64,000 nucleotides of DNA, from contig CAKZQS010000045.1 in the NCBI GenBank assembly GCA_937141935.1, positions 1 through 64,000 of the forward strand, given 5' to 3'. The DNA comes from an uncultured Ectothiorhodospiraceae bacterium. Lineage in GTDB: Bacteria; Pseudomonadota; Gammaproteobacteria; Nevskiales; Oceanococcaceae. Under the pieces are notes generated by a model. The model saw nothing but the letters and a program-made list of their open reading frames with translations, ran no database searches and was not told the origin of the DNA. Position 1 is the first letter of the stretch. The number at the start of each line of letters is the position of its first letter. A program made the position numbers and the translations under genes. Below are positions 19,427 through 28,355 of this stretch, one piece after another.

Positions 19427-20451
19427 CAGAGACTCCTGCGTTGCGAGCGCGCCTGCGCGCGCAAGGTATCGAGGGTGGTTTGGGTGTCGGGGTCGAGGGC
19501 CACGCCCTCGCTGCGGGCGCGCTGCAGCGCCGCCATGCGCTGCTCGCCCGGGTAGCGGTCGCCCGCGGCGCCGACCTGCTCCAGCAGCGTCGTCAGCGCG
19601 GTCGCGAATTGCTCGGCATCGCCGACCACGGCGGGGTCGATGGCGATCATGCAGTGGCCATTGCCGCCGGGCTGGCCCGGCTCGCCGTACATCGAGCGCA
19701 CCTGGGCGCCCACGCCGGCACCGGCGAGCGCGCCGGCCAGCAGCTCGACCAGCAGGCCCAGGCCAAAGCCCTTGCCGCCCGCCAGTGGGCGCAGCAGCGA
19801 GGCCTGCGCGTCGGCCATGGCCTCGGCCGGCGGCACCTCGCCGCGCTGCTGCATGCCGCGCAGCGCCGAACCCGCCAGCGCGGCGGTGGCCAGGTCCACG
19901 ATCAGATGGCGGCCGTCCTCACGCGGCGCGGCGAAACCGATGGGGTTGGTGCCCAGCAGCGCCTCGCGGCCCTCGGGCCCGGCCACCTTGGGGAAGGAGT
20001 TGCTCAGCGCCAGGCCCAGCAGCCCGTTCTCGGCCGCGATCCAGGCGTAGTAGCCGGTGGCGCCGAGATAATTGCTGTTGCGGGCCAGCGCCAGGCCAAT
20101 GCCGGCACGGCGGGCCCGGCTGCAGGCCTCCTGCATGCAGGCGGTGCCGACGTGGTGGCCGAGCCCGTTGCGGCCATCGACTTCAGCGATCGCCTCGCCG
20201 CGGGGCGTTGCGGCGGCAGTCGCCGTGCCATCGATGCCGCCTTCACGCAGGCGCTGCAGCAGGATCGGCAAACGTGCCAGGCCCTGGGTCGGGCGCCCAC
20301 AGGCATCGGCCCAGACCAGCGCGCGCGCCGTATCGGCGGCGGCCAGTTCGCAGGCGCCGGCGGCGGTCAGCAGCGCGACCGCCTGGCCTTCCAGCTCGGC
20401 GATCGCCGGCTGCGCCAGCTGCTGGGCGGGGGTGGCGGCATCAAGGCCCAT
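19426..20451 (-). CDS. Ldh family (malate/L-sulfolactate/ureidoglycolate-type) oxidoreductase
   Basis: NSNYLGATGYYAWIAAENGLLGLALSNSFPKVAG, LGTNPIGFAAP, GGKGFGLGLLVELLAGAL family motifs. Confidence 0.9.
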   Translation of the reverse strand: MGLDAATPAQQLAQPAIAELEGQAVALLTAAGACELAAADTARALVWADACGRPTQGLARLPILLQRLREGGIDGTATAAATPRGEAIAEVDGRNGLGHHVGTACMQEACSRARRAGIGLALARNSNYLGATGYYAWIAAENGLLGLALSNSFPKVAGPEGREALLGTNPIGFAAPREDGRHLIVDLATAALAGSALRGMQQRGEVPPAEAMADAQASLLRPLAGGKGFGLGLLVELLAGALAGAGVGAQVRSMYGEPGQPGGNGHCMIAIDPAVVGDAEQFATALTTLLEQVGAAGDRYPGEQRMAALQRARSEGVALDPDTQTTLDTLRAQARSQRRSL

Positions 20452-21610
20452 AGCGCGCCCGCAGTTCGGTTTTCGACATCGGGATGCCGGGCATGGGATC
20501 GCCCAGGCGGAAGTACGGCAGCACGATCGGCCGCAACAGGGTGCGCAACCAGGTGCGCAGCGCCTGCTGGCCACGCCGGGCCAGCTCGCGGCAGGCCCAG
20601 ATGTCGCGCCCCGGGTACCACAGGCGCAGCCCCTCGCGGTAGCTGCTTGGCGCCGGCTCGGCGTGGCCGAGCAGGTGCCGATAGACGATCCAGGCCATGT
20701 CGATGCCGGCCTGCACCACCAGCTCCTGGGCGGCGGTGTAGCGCGGGTTGCACTCGATCAGCTTGAGTTCGCCGTCGCGCGGGTCACGCTTGAACTCCAC
20801 GTTGCCCAAGCCGCGAAAACCGATGCCCTCGAAGAAGCGTCGGCCGGCCTCGGCGGTTTCCGGCAGCCACTGGGTGGCGTGGCAGGTTCCGCCGCCGCTG
20901 TTGTAGGGGTAGCGACGCTCGACCCGCTTGGTGAACTCAAAGAGCTTGCGGCCCGAGTCGTCGATGTAGGTGTAATAGCTCGACAGCGCCGTATCCGGGC
21001 CCGGGATCTGCTCGCAGATCATGAAGCCCAGCTCGGCGTCGAGCGTACGCTGGCCGTATTCGCGCAACTGCTGCGCGCCCTCGACCAGCCAGTATTTCTT
21101 GCGGAAGACCTGCTGGAAGCGATGCGAATGCAGCGGCTTGATCAGGCAGGGATAGGGGATGTCGGCCGGCAGGCTGTCCAGGTCGGCCGCCGTGTCCACC
21201 TGCCACCAGCGCGGCGTGCCCACGCCGGCGGCGCGGCCCAGCTCCAGCGTGCGCTGCTTGTCGAGCATGGCCAAGTGCAGGGCCGGGTCGTGGTCGTCCA
21301 GGCGATAGATCGCCGACAGCTCGGCATGCGCCTGGGCCACGAACTCGATCGCGGCATCGCTGCCGCAGAGCAGCACCGCGCCGCGCAGCGCGGCCGGCGG
21401 ATCGTCGATCAGGCGCTCGCGCCAGTAGCCGGCGGGCGTGCGCCCCTCGGGCGTGGCATAGCGCCAACGGCAATAGCGTGAGCGCAGGGCGGCGCAGTGG
21501 CGGCCCGCCGCAACGGCGACGGGCACGCCACGGCGGCCAAAGCTGCGCGCCATCGACAGGGCGTTTTCCTGCCCGTCGAGTATCAGCACCGGGGTCGGCG
21601 CCTCGCTCAT
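20441..21610 (-). CDS. ATP-grasp ligase
   Basis: PCLIKPLHSH, LGNVEFKRDPRDGELKLIECNPRYTAAQELV (ExNPR) typical ATP-grasp. Confidence 0.9.
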   Translation of the reverse strand: MSEAPTPVLILDGQENALSMARSFGRRGVPVAVAAGRHCAALRSRYCRWRYATPEGRTPAGYWRERLIDDPPAALRGAVLLCGSDAAIEFVAQAHAELSAIYRLDDHDPALHLAMLDKQRTLELGRAAGVGTPRWWQVDTAADLDSLPADIPYPCLIKPLHSHRFQQVFRKKYWLVEGAQQLREYGQRTLDAELGFMICEQIPGPDTALSSYYTYIDDSGRKLFEFTKRVERRYPYNSGGGTCHATQWLPETAEAGRRFFEGIGFRGLGNVEFKRDPRDGELKLIECNPRYTAAQELVVQAGIDMAWIVYRHLLGHAEPAPSSYREGLRLWYPGRDIWACRELARRGQQALRTWLRTLLRPIVLPYFRLGDPMPGIPMSKTELRARYGP

Positions 21611-22716
21611 TGGGCGTCCTCCAGCAGGCGCTCGACGACGATGGCCGCCGGGCCCCGCCGCGGCGCGCCGCCACGGATCAGGTAGTGGTGGTGCAGGCCC
21701 GGGGTCGTGTTCAGTTCGTTGATCACACCCCCCGAGGCGGCCAGCGACACGTCCAGGGTTGGCGCGATCAGATCGACGCCGGCGAAGCGCAACTGCAGCG
21801 TGGCGCAGGCCTGGCGACCCAGCTCCTCCACCTCCGGGCAGACCCGGCCGGTGATGTCGACGTTGTCCTGCGCGCTGTTCTGGTTGCAGGCGCCCTTGAC
21901 CGGCAGCGTGTGCCCGGCCGACAGCCGGTGCTGCACGTGCAGGCCGTGAAATTCGAGGAAGTTGCGCGCATCCAGGTCGCACTGCAGCGGGCTCAGCGCC
22001 CGAGGCGTGTCGCTGCCCAGCCGCGCTTCGGTCTCGGCCCGCATCAGCTCGCGGATCGTGTGCTTGCCGTCACCGGTCACGCGCGGGCGCTCGCGGCGAA
22101 TGGCGCTGATCAGCTCGCCATCGAGGTACAGCAGGCGGTAGGAATGCCCCTCCACCTGCGGCTCGATCATGATCTGGCTGTCACAGCGGGCCGCCGCGCG
22201 CACGGCGGTGCGCAGCTGCTCCTCGCTGCAGACATAGGTGCTGACGCCACGGCCGGCGCCGCTGTCGGCGGCGGGCTTGACCACCACCGGGCCCTGCTCA
22301 AGCATCGGCAGCGCCTCGGTCCAGCGCTCGGCCGCCAGCAGGCGACCCTGCGGCAAGGGACCCAGGCCGGCCTGCTCGAGCAGCTTCAAACTCAGCGGCT
22401 TGTGCCCGGCCAGGCGATAGCTGACGACGTTGTCGACCATCAGCGCCGAGCCGTGCACCACCGTCGAGGCGCTGCCGCGCGACAGGCGGTAGAAGCCGGC
22501 GCCAAGATCTTCGAAGCGCGCTTCGAGCTCGCTGGCCACGCCGCGCCAGAGATCCTCGGCGAAGCGGGCGCGCAACTGGGGAAAGCCGCGCTCGCAGCGG
22601 CGCACATGCTGGTCCAGCGTGGGCATCGCGCGATCCAGCGCGCGATCCAGCTGCATCCAGCGCGCCGTCAAGCCGGCGCGCAAGCTGTTCCGGGCCTCAG
22701 GCCGACTTCGCAACAT
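21607..22716 (-). CDS. ATP-grasp ligase, cyanophycin-synthetase/glutathione-synthetase-like
   Basis: GPVVVKPAADSGAGRGVSTYV, EGHSYRLLYLDGELISAIRRERPRVTGDGKHTIREL, GGVINELNTTPGLHHHYL. Confidence 0.9.
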   Translation of the reverse strand: MLRSRPEARNSLRAGLTARWMQLDRALDRAMPTLDQHVRRCERGFPQLRARFAEDLWRGVASELEARFEDLGAGFYRLSRGSASTVVHGSALMVDNVVSYRLAGHKPLSLKLLEQAGLGPLPQGRLLAAERWTEALPMLEQGPVVVKPAADSGAGRGVSTYVCSEEQLRTAVRAAARCDSQIMIEPQVEGHSYRLLYLDGELISAIRRERPRVTGDGKHTIRELMRAETEARLGSDTPRALSPLQCDLDARNFLEFHGLHVQHRLSAGHTLPVKGACNQNSAQDNVDITGRVCPEVEELGRQACATLQLRFAGVDLIAPTLDVSLAASGGVINELNTTPGLHHHYLIRGGAPRRGPAAIVVERLLEDAQ

Positions 22717-23428
22717 CGCCTTTCATCTCGCAACCGTTGCGGGCCAGAACGTCATCGACCCAGGCATTGGAAAACTGGCCGCGTTTGACGTTGGCCACGT
22801 ATTCGGCGAGCGAGGAGCGCTGGGCCCGCAGGCGCTCCAGCACATCGCTGGCGAAATCCTTGCGCACCACGACAACGCCGCTGGCGTCGCCGACGACGAT
22901 GTCGCCCGGCATCACCACAATGCCGCCGCAGCTCACCGGGTAGTTCAGCTCGCCCGGGCCGCGGTGCAGCGGGCCGATGGGCGTAATGCCGCGGGCGAAG
23001 ACCGGCAGCCCAACCTCACGCATCTCCGGCAGGTCACGGACCAGGCCGTCGATGACAAAGCCGGCGATGCCGCGGTGCTTGGCCTTCGACGCCACCAGGT
23101 CGCCGATGACGGCGGTCATCTCCGAGGCCGAGGCGTCGACCACGATGATGTCGCCCGGCTGGGCGACGTCCAGCGCCTTGTGCACCATCAGGTTGTCGCC
23201 CGGGAACACCTTGACCGTCACGGCGCTGCCGACAATCGGCGTGTCGTTGATCACGTTGTGAATCGCGCTGTGCATCGTGTACAGCCGGTTCAGCATGTCC
23301 GAAATGTCCGGCGTCTCGTAGTCGCCAAAGGCGCGAACGATGTCGGCCTCGGTGCGCGTGATTTCGGTCTCGACCCGGAAGCCGGGGCCGGCATGCAGGT
23401 CGGCGGATTGGGGGCGTCGCTGGCTCAT
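22697..23428 (-). CDS. RraA-type 4-hydroxy-4-methyl-2-oxoglutarate aldolase-like protein
   Basis: MVHKALDVAQPGDIIVVDAS, RGIAGFVIDGLVRDLPEM, VMPGDIVVGDASGVVVV. Confidence 0.92.
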   Translation of the reverse strand: MSQRRPQSADLHAGPGFRVETEITRTEADIVRAFGDYETPDISDMLNRLYTMHSAIHNVINDTPIVGSAVTVKVFPGDNLMVHKALDVAQPGDIIVVDASASEMTAVIGDLVASKAKHRGIAGFVIDGLVRDLPEMREVGLPVFARGITPIGPLHRGPGELNYPVSCGGIVVMPGDIVVGDASGVVVVRKDFASDVLERLRAQRSSLAEYVANVKRGQFSNAWVDDVLARNGCEMKGDVAKSA

Positions 23429-23505
23429 CGCGAGGACTCCTGCGCGGGGGCAGTGGAATGTGCGGTGGAGCATGCCCGCCCCCCCCCTGAGGCGGCCTCG
23501 ATCTG

Positions 23506-23519
23506 GTGACGAAGGTCAT
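23506..23519. promoter_or_regulatory. GTGACGAAGGTCAT, motif site 4
   Basis: 78 bp upstream of RraA-type gene. Confidence 0.65.
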
Positions 23520-23572
23520 CCGGATTTCGGGCTTTTTGGCGCCCGCAAGTGCCCGTGCGCAAAGGCATTGTT

Positions 23573-23609
23573 ATGCCGAAGGTCATCGGCGATTCGTGCC
23601 GAAGGTAAC
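23573..23609. promoter_or_regulatory. paired motif sites 5 and 6 (ATGCCGAAGGTCAT, GTGCCGAAGGTAAC)
   Basis: Two copies spaced 23 bp apart, 100-123 bp upstream of epimerase-like gene. Confidence 0.6.
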
Positions 23610-23708
23610 GCTCGGAAAGGCCCCGCGCACTGGCAGTATGGACCCCGCAATCTCGCCGGCCCGGGTCATGCCCGACGCCCCCACTCAATGCCTCTGCAGG
23701 AGCTGTTC

Positions 23709-24662
23709 ATGGCCACGCCAAAAACGCCACAGCCGAAGCGACCCGACCCCCGCCCGGTGCTCGTCACTGGCGGCGCGGGCTTCATCGGGTCGCATACGGT
23801 CGAGGCGCTGCTGGCCGCCGGTCACTGTGTGCGCGTGCTCGACAACTTCAGCGGCGGCCGGGCGGAGAGCCTGCCCGAAGGCCACCCCCAGCTCGACATC
23901 ATGGACGGCGATGTCACCCGCGTCGCCGATGTGCAAGCCGCCGTTCGCGGCTGCCGTCAGGCGATCCACCTCGCCGCCGGCAGCGCCGAGGAGCCGAGCC
24001 CGGCCGCGCTGGCGCAAGCCAACATCGTCGGCTTCCTGACGCTGCGCGAAGCGGCCGTGGCCGCCCAGCTCGAGCGCGTCGTGTACGCCTCCAGTGCCGC
24101 CGTCTACGGCCGGGCCTGCGAGCGCCCCTGCGCCGAGTCGGCCCCCAAGGTGCCCTGCTCGCCGCGGGGCCTCGAAGCGCTGGTCTGTGAGCAGTACGCC
24201 GCGATGCTGGGCGCGCAGACGCGCACTCGCTTCGCCGCGCTGCGCTACTTCAATGTCTACGGCCCGCGTCAGGCCACGCGCGGCCCTCGCGCCGGCGTGA
24301 TCGGTCGCTGGCACGAGCGCCAGCAGCAGGGCCGCGCCCCGCTGCTGCACGGCGACGGCGAGCAGAGCCGCGACTTCATTTATGTGAAGGATGCCGCCCG
24401 CGCCACGCTGGCCGCGCTGTACAGCCCCTACCAGGGCGCCATCAACGTGTGCACCGGCCGCAGCACCACATTGCAAGAGCTGGCCGACCTCTTCGGCCGC
24501 ATCAGCGGGGCCGCCAGTGCCCAGTACGCCCCGGAGCGTGACGGTGATATCCGCCACGTGGCCGGCCACAACGATCGCCTGAAAGAAGTCCTGCAGACGC
24601 CCCCGGTCTGGTCGCTGGAGGACGGTCTTACCGCCATGGCCCCGCGGGCCCTAGCCGCTTAA
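23709..24662 (+). CDS. NAD-dependent epimerase/dehydratase family (extended SDR) protein, catalytic YxxxK lost
   Basis: VLVTGGAGFIGSHTVEALLAAGHCVRVLDNFSGG; VVYASSAAVYGR; LRYFNVYGPRQ; DFIYVKDAARA. Confidence 0.9.
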   Translation: MATPKTPQPKRPDPRPVLVTGGAGFIGSHTVEALLAAGHCVRVLDNFSGGRAESLPEGHPQLDIMDGDVTRVADVQAAVRGCRQAIHLAAGSAEEPSPAALAQANIVGFLTLREAAVAAQLERVVYASSAAVYGRACERPCAESAPKVPCSPRGLEALVCEQYAAMLGAQTRTRFAALRYFNVYGPRQATRGPRAGVIGRWHERQQQGRAPLLHGDGEQSRDFIYVKDAARATLAALYSPYQGAINVCTGRSTTLQELADLFGRISGAASAQYAPERDGDIRHVAGHNDRLKEVLQTPPVWSLEDGLTAMAPRALAA

Positions 24663-24675
24663 CGGAGCCCATCCC

Positions 24676-26088
24676 ATGACCTCCATCCGCGTGTTCCAGC
24701 ACTACACCCACCACCTGTATGCGGCCGCCGCCCTGTTCGAGGCCAGCCTGGCCTTCGCCGCCATGATGGGCGCGCTGCAACTGTCGGCCGCCGGCCATCT
24801 GCCCGGCCCGGCCGCCGGCACGCCGCTGATGATGATCTGGCAGGCCGGCGTGGTCGCGCTGGCCTTCGTCGTCGCCTCCGATGCGATGGGCCAGTACTCG
24901 CCGCTGCGCGCCGAGGAAGGCTTTGCCAGCCATGCCAAGCATGGCGCCGGCGCCTTCGTGCTGGCGCTGTTCGGCCTGCTGCTGCTGGGCCTGCTGCTGC
25001 CGTCGCTGCGGATGAACCCGCTGCTGCCGGGCGGCGCGCTGCTGCTCACCACCGGCCTGATCGTCGGCCTGCGCACGCCCTTCTTCCTGGGCATGGCCCA
25101 GCGCGGCGCGCTGCGCCAGAAGGTCATGATCGTCGGCGCCGGCCGCAACGCCCAGCATGCGCTGGAGGTGCTGCGCCAGCGCCCCGAGCGCCTCGACTTC
25201 GACGTGGTCGGCTGCGTGCCGCTGCCGGGTGAAGCCGTGCGCATCAGCGGCGAAAAGCTGCTGCCCGGCAACCTGCCGCTGACGACGCTGGCCAAGCGCC
25301 TGAACGTGGCGCAGATGATCGTGGTGCCCGACCACGAAACCGAGTTCCCGCTGAACGATTTGATCGGCTGCCGCTTCGACGGCCGCCAGGTCGTCAGCGG
25401 CGTGCAGTTCTTCGAGCGCGAGGCCCGCATTCTCGACGTCGACCTGCTGCCGCCCGATGCGCTGGCCTTCGGCGACGGCTTCTACCAGCCGCCGCTGTCG
25501 CGTGCGCTCAAGCGCGCCTTCGACATCGCGGCCAGCGGCGCCGTGCTGGCGCTGGCCTGGCCGCTGATGCTGGTGGCCGTCGTGGCCATCAAGCTGGAAG
25601 AAGGCCTGCGCGCGCCGGTGCTGTACAAGCAGACCCGCGTTGGCCAGAACGGCAAGCCCTTCTCGGTGCTCAAGTTCCGCAGCATGCGGGTGGACGCCGA
25701 GGCCGATGGCAAGGCGCGCTGGGCGCGCAAGGGTGACAACCGCATCACCCGCGTGGGCCGCGTGATGCGCCTGTCGCGCGTCGACGAACTGCCGCAGCTG
25801 TGGAATATCTTCAGCGGCCAGATGAGCCTGGTCGGCCCGCGCCCCGAACGCCCGGAGTTCACCGAGGCGCTGGCCAAGCAGATCCCCTATTACGAGCAGC
25901 GCCACCGCGTGAAGCCCGGCCTGTCCGGCTGGGCCCAGCTCTGCCACCCCTACGGCGATACCGCCGAGCACGCGCGGCAGAAGCTGCAGTTCGACCTGTA
26001 CTACGTCAAGAACCGCTCGCTGTTCCTCGACGCCCTGATCCTGCTGCGCACGCTGGAAGTCGTGCTCTTCCGCCGCGGCGCGCACTGA
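24676..26088 (+). CDS. polyisoprenyl-phosphate hexose-1-phosphate transferase, XrtA/PEP-CTERM-system sugar transferase type (TIGR03013-like)
   Basis: VLYKQTRVGQNGKPFSVLKFRSMR, RLSRVDELPQLWNIFSGQMSLVGPRPERPEF, RHRVKPGLSGWAQ; N-terminal TM + CoA-binding-like domain. Confidence 0.95.
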   Translation: MTSIRVFQHYTHHLYAAAALFEASLAFAAMMGALQLSAAGHLPGPAAGTPLMMIWQAGVVALAFVVASDAMGQYSPLRAEEGFASHAKHGAGAFVLALFGLLLLGLLLPSLRMNPLLPGGALLLTTGLIVGLRTPFFLGMAQRGALRQKVMIVGAGRNAQHALEVLRQRPERLDFDVVGCVPLPGEAVRISGEKLLPGNLPLTTLAKRLNVAQMIVVPDHETEFPLNDLIGCRFDGRQVVSGVQFFEREARILDVDLLPPDALAFGDGFYQPPLSRALKRAFDIAASGAVLALAWPLMLVAVVAIKLEEGLRAPVLYKQTRVGQNGKPFSVLKFRSMRVDAEADGKARWARKGDNRITRVGRVMRLSRVDELPQLWNIFSGQMSLVGPRPERPEFTEALAKQIPYYEQRHRVKPGLSGWAQLCHPYGDTAEHARQKLQFDLYYVKNRSLFLDALILLRTLEVVLFRRGAH

Positions 26089-26108
26089 ATCTCGACCCGG
26101 AGCCTTCG

Positions 26109-26789
26109 ATGAAGATTGTTACCGCCTTGCGCATCCCCGCGATTCTGCTGCCCCTGTTTCTAGGGCTGGCCGGTTGTGCTGAGACGCCGGCCAAGCCCCC
26201 GCCTGCCGCGGAAGAGCTCGAGGTGCCGGAGTACCGCATCGGCGTGGATGACCAGCTGCAGGTCAACGTGTGGCGCAACCCGGAGCTGTCGGTCAACGTC
26301 CCGGTGCGCCAGGACGGCATGATTTCCGTGCCGCTGATCGGCGATGTCACCGCCGGTGGCCGCACGCCGGAAGATCTGGCCGGCGAGATCGAAAAGCGCA
26401 TCGGCAAGTACGTGCTGGACCCCAACGTCACCGTGCTGGTGACGCAGATGCGCAGCCACGAATTCCTGTCCCGGGTGCGCATTGCCGGGGCCGTTTATGA
26501 GCCGGTGTCGCTGCCCTACCGCCGCGGCATGACGGTGCTGGACCTCTTCCTGGCGGCCGGTGGCGCCACCGAGTTCGCCTCGCTGAACCGCACCAAGCTT
26601 TTCCGCCGCGCCATGCCCACGGCCAGCAGCGGCGAGCCGGCGGATGAGGGCGAGAAGGCCGACAAGCCCGAGTCCGGCGCGCAAACGATGCGGGTGCGAC
26701 TGGAGGACATCATCGAAGACGGTGACCTCAGTACCAACTACTCGCTGCGCCCCGGCGACATCGTCACCGTTCCCCAGCAAGTGTTTTAG
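26109..26789 (+). CDS. polysaccharide export outer membrane lipoprotein (Wza/EpsD-like)
   Basis: Lipobox LGLAGCAE; YRIGVDDQLQVNVWRNPELS; SLPYRRGMTVLDLFLAAGG; LRPGDIVTVPQ. Confidence 0.94.
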   Translation: MKIVTALRIPAILLPLFLGLAGCAETPAKPPPAAEELEVPEYRIGVDDQLQVNVWRNPELSVNVPVRQDGMISVPLIGDVTAGGRTPEDLAGEIEKRIGKYVLDPNVTVLVTQMRSHEFLSRVRIAGAVYEPVSLPYRRGMTVLDLFLAAGGATEFASLNRTKLFRRAMPTASSGEPADEGEKADKPESGAQTMRVRLEDIIEDGDLSTNYSLRPGDIVTVPQQVF

Positions 26790-26798
26790 GAGCGCGTC

Positions 26799-28355
26799 GT
26801 GCTGAGCAAACTGAACCCGCAGGAGATGATCGGCGTGCTGCGCCGCGACGCCTGGCACCACCGCCGGGCGCTGGCAGCGGTCTTCGCCGTGGTCCTGGTC
26901 ACCCTGCCGCTGATCGGCGGCGGCGTGCCCAAGCAATACACCTCCTCCACCACGATCTATGTCGAGGAGCGCAACATTCTCGGCCCGCTGATGAAGGGCA
27001 CCGCCGTGCAGGGCGAGGTCGCCGACCGCGCCCGGGTGGCCCAGGAGATGATCTCCGGGCGCAAGCTGATGGCCCAGGTGCTGCGCGAAAACGGTTTCAT
27101 TGGCCCGCAGACCACGGCCAAGGAAAAAGAGGCGCTGATCAACGCGATGGTGGCGCGCACCGAAATCACCAATCGCGGCAAGAACCTGATCCACATCGAA
27201 TACAGCGACGGCGACCCCGAGCGCGCCGCCGCCGTGACGCAGGATCTGGCCGAGCAGTTCATCGCCGCGAGCCACGAGGCCAAGGTCGAGGAAAGCCAGG
27301 CCGCCTATGACTTCATCACCGAACAGGTGCGCGAGTACGAAACTTCGCTGGCCGGCTCCGAAGGCAAGCTGAAGAGCTTTATCGAGAGCGAATCCGGCGC
27401 GCGCCCTGGCGCCGACGTCGAGGTCGCCCGCCGGGTGGCCGACCTGCGCACCCGCGAGGAGCAGATCGCCCAGGAGCTGCGCGAGGCCCGCATCCTGGCC
27501 AGCACGCTGGAGCAGCAGCTGTCGGCCAAGGCCTCCAGCAGCGCCGCCCAGGCCCGCACCCAGGGCCTGCGCGCCCGGGAAAGCGAGCTGCTCGGGCGTC
27601 TGGCCGACCTGCGCCTGAGTTATACGGATGAGCACCCGGACGTGCGCCGCACCGAGCGCCAGCTGGCCAACGTGCGCGCGCAGATCCAGCAGGTGCAGTC
27701 CAGCCCGGCCAGTGCCGGCAGCAACGTGGCCAGCGCGGGTGGCGGTGGCGAGCTGCAGACGGTACTGGGCGATCTGGAGCGAGAGTCCTATCGCGTCAAC
27801 GCCGAGATCGAAACCCTGGAGTCGCGCCTGGCCGAGACCCGCGAACGCCTGGACGAAGAGAGCGGCCGCCAACGTCAGATCAGCGCGGTGGAACGCAAGC
27901 TCTCCGGTCTGGAGCGCGATTTCGAAATGAACGAGAACTTCCACCGCGACCTGCTACAGCGTCGCGAGATGGCCAAGGTCTCGCTGGATCTGGCCCGTGC
28001 CGGCAAGGGCATCACGTTGCGTATCGACGAGCCCGCCCACGTGCCGCAGCGCCCCAGCGGCCTGCAGCCGATCCACTTCATCGCCGCCGCGCCGTTGCTG
28101 GCGCTGGCCTTCCCCTTCGGTGCCGTCGTCGCGCTGAACCAGTTCGACCCGCGGGTTCGCCATTCGAGCCTGCTGGTGCGGGAGTTCCAGCTGCACGACG
28201 TCATCGAAATTCCCCAGCACCGCACCCGCTGGGAACTGCTGCGCCAGCAGTCGGCCACGGTGGCCGCCGTGCTGATCGCCGCAGCCGGCATCGGCGGCTT
28301 CATTGTCGCCAGCCTCTGGATTAACCCCGGACTCATCTCGCAGGTGATCGCATGA
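26799..28355 (+). CDS. XrtA-associated polysaccharide chain-length determinant (Wzz/GNVR family)
   Basis: N- and C-terminal TM; coiled coil; IRIDEPAHVPQRPSGLQ (P-rich Wzz C-terminal motif); GTG start. Confidence 0.92.
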   Translation: MLSKLNPQEMIGVLRRDAWHHRRALAAVFAVVLVTLPLIGGGVPKQYTSSTTIYVEERNILGPLMKGTAVQGEVADRARVAQEMISGRKLMAQVLRENGFIGPQTTAKEKEALINAMVARTEITNRGKNLIHIEYSDGDPERAAAVTQDLAEQFIAASHEAKVEESQAAYDFITEQVREYETSLAGSEGKLKSFIESESGARPGADVEVARRVADLRTREEQIAQELREARILASTLEQQLSAKASSSAAQARTQGLRARESELLGRLADLRLSYTDEHPDVRRTERQLANVRAQIQQVQSSPASAGSNVASAGGGGELQTVLGDLERESYRVNAEIETLESRLAETRERLDEESGRQRQISAVERKLSGLERDFEMNENFHRDLLQRREMAKVSLDLARAGKGITLRIDEPAHVPQRPSGLQPIHFIAAAPLLALAFPFGAVVALNQFDPRVRHSSLLVREFQLHDVIEIPQHRTRWELLRQQSATVAAVLIAAAGIGGFIVASLWINPGLISQVIA

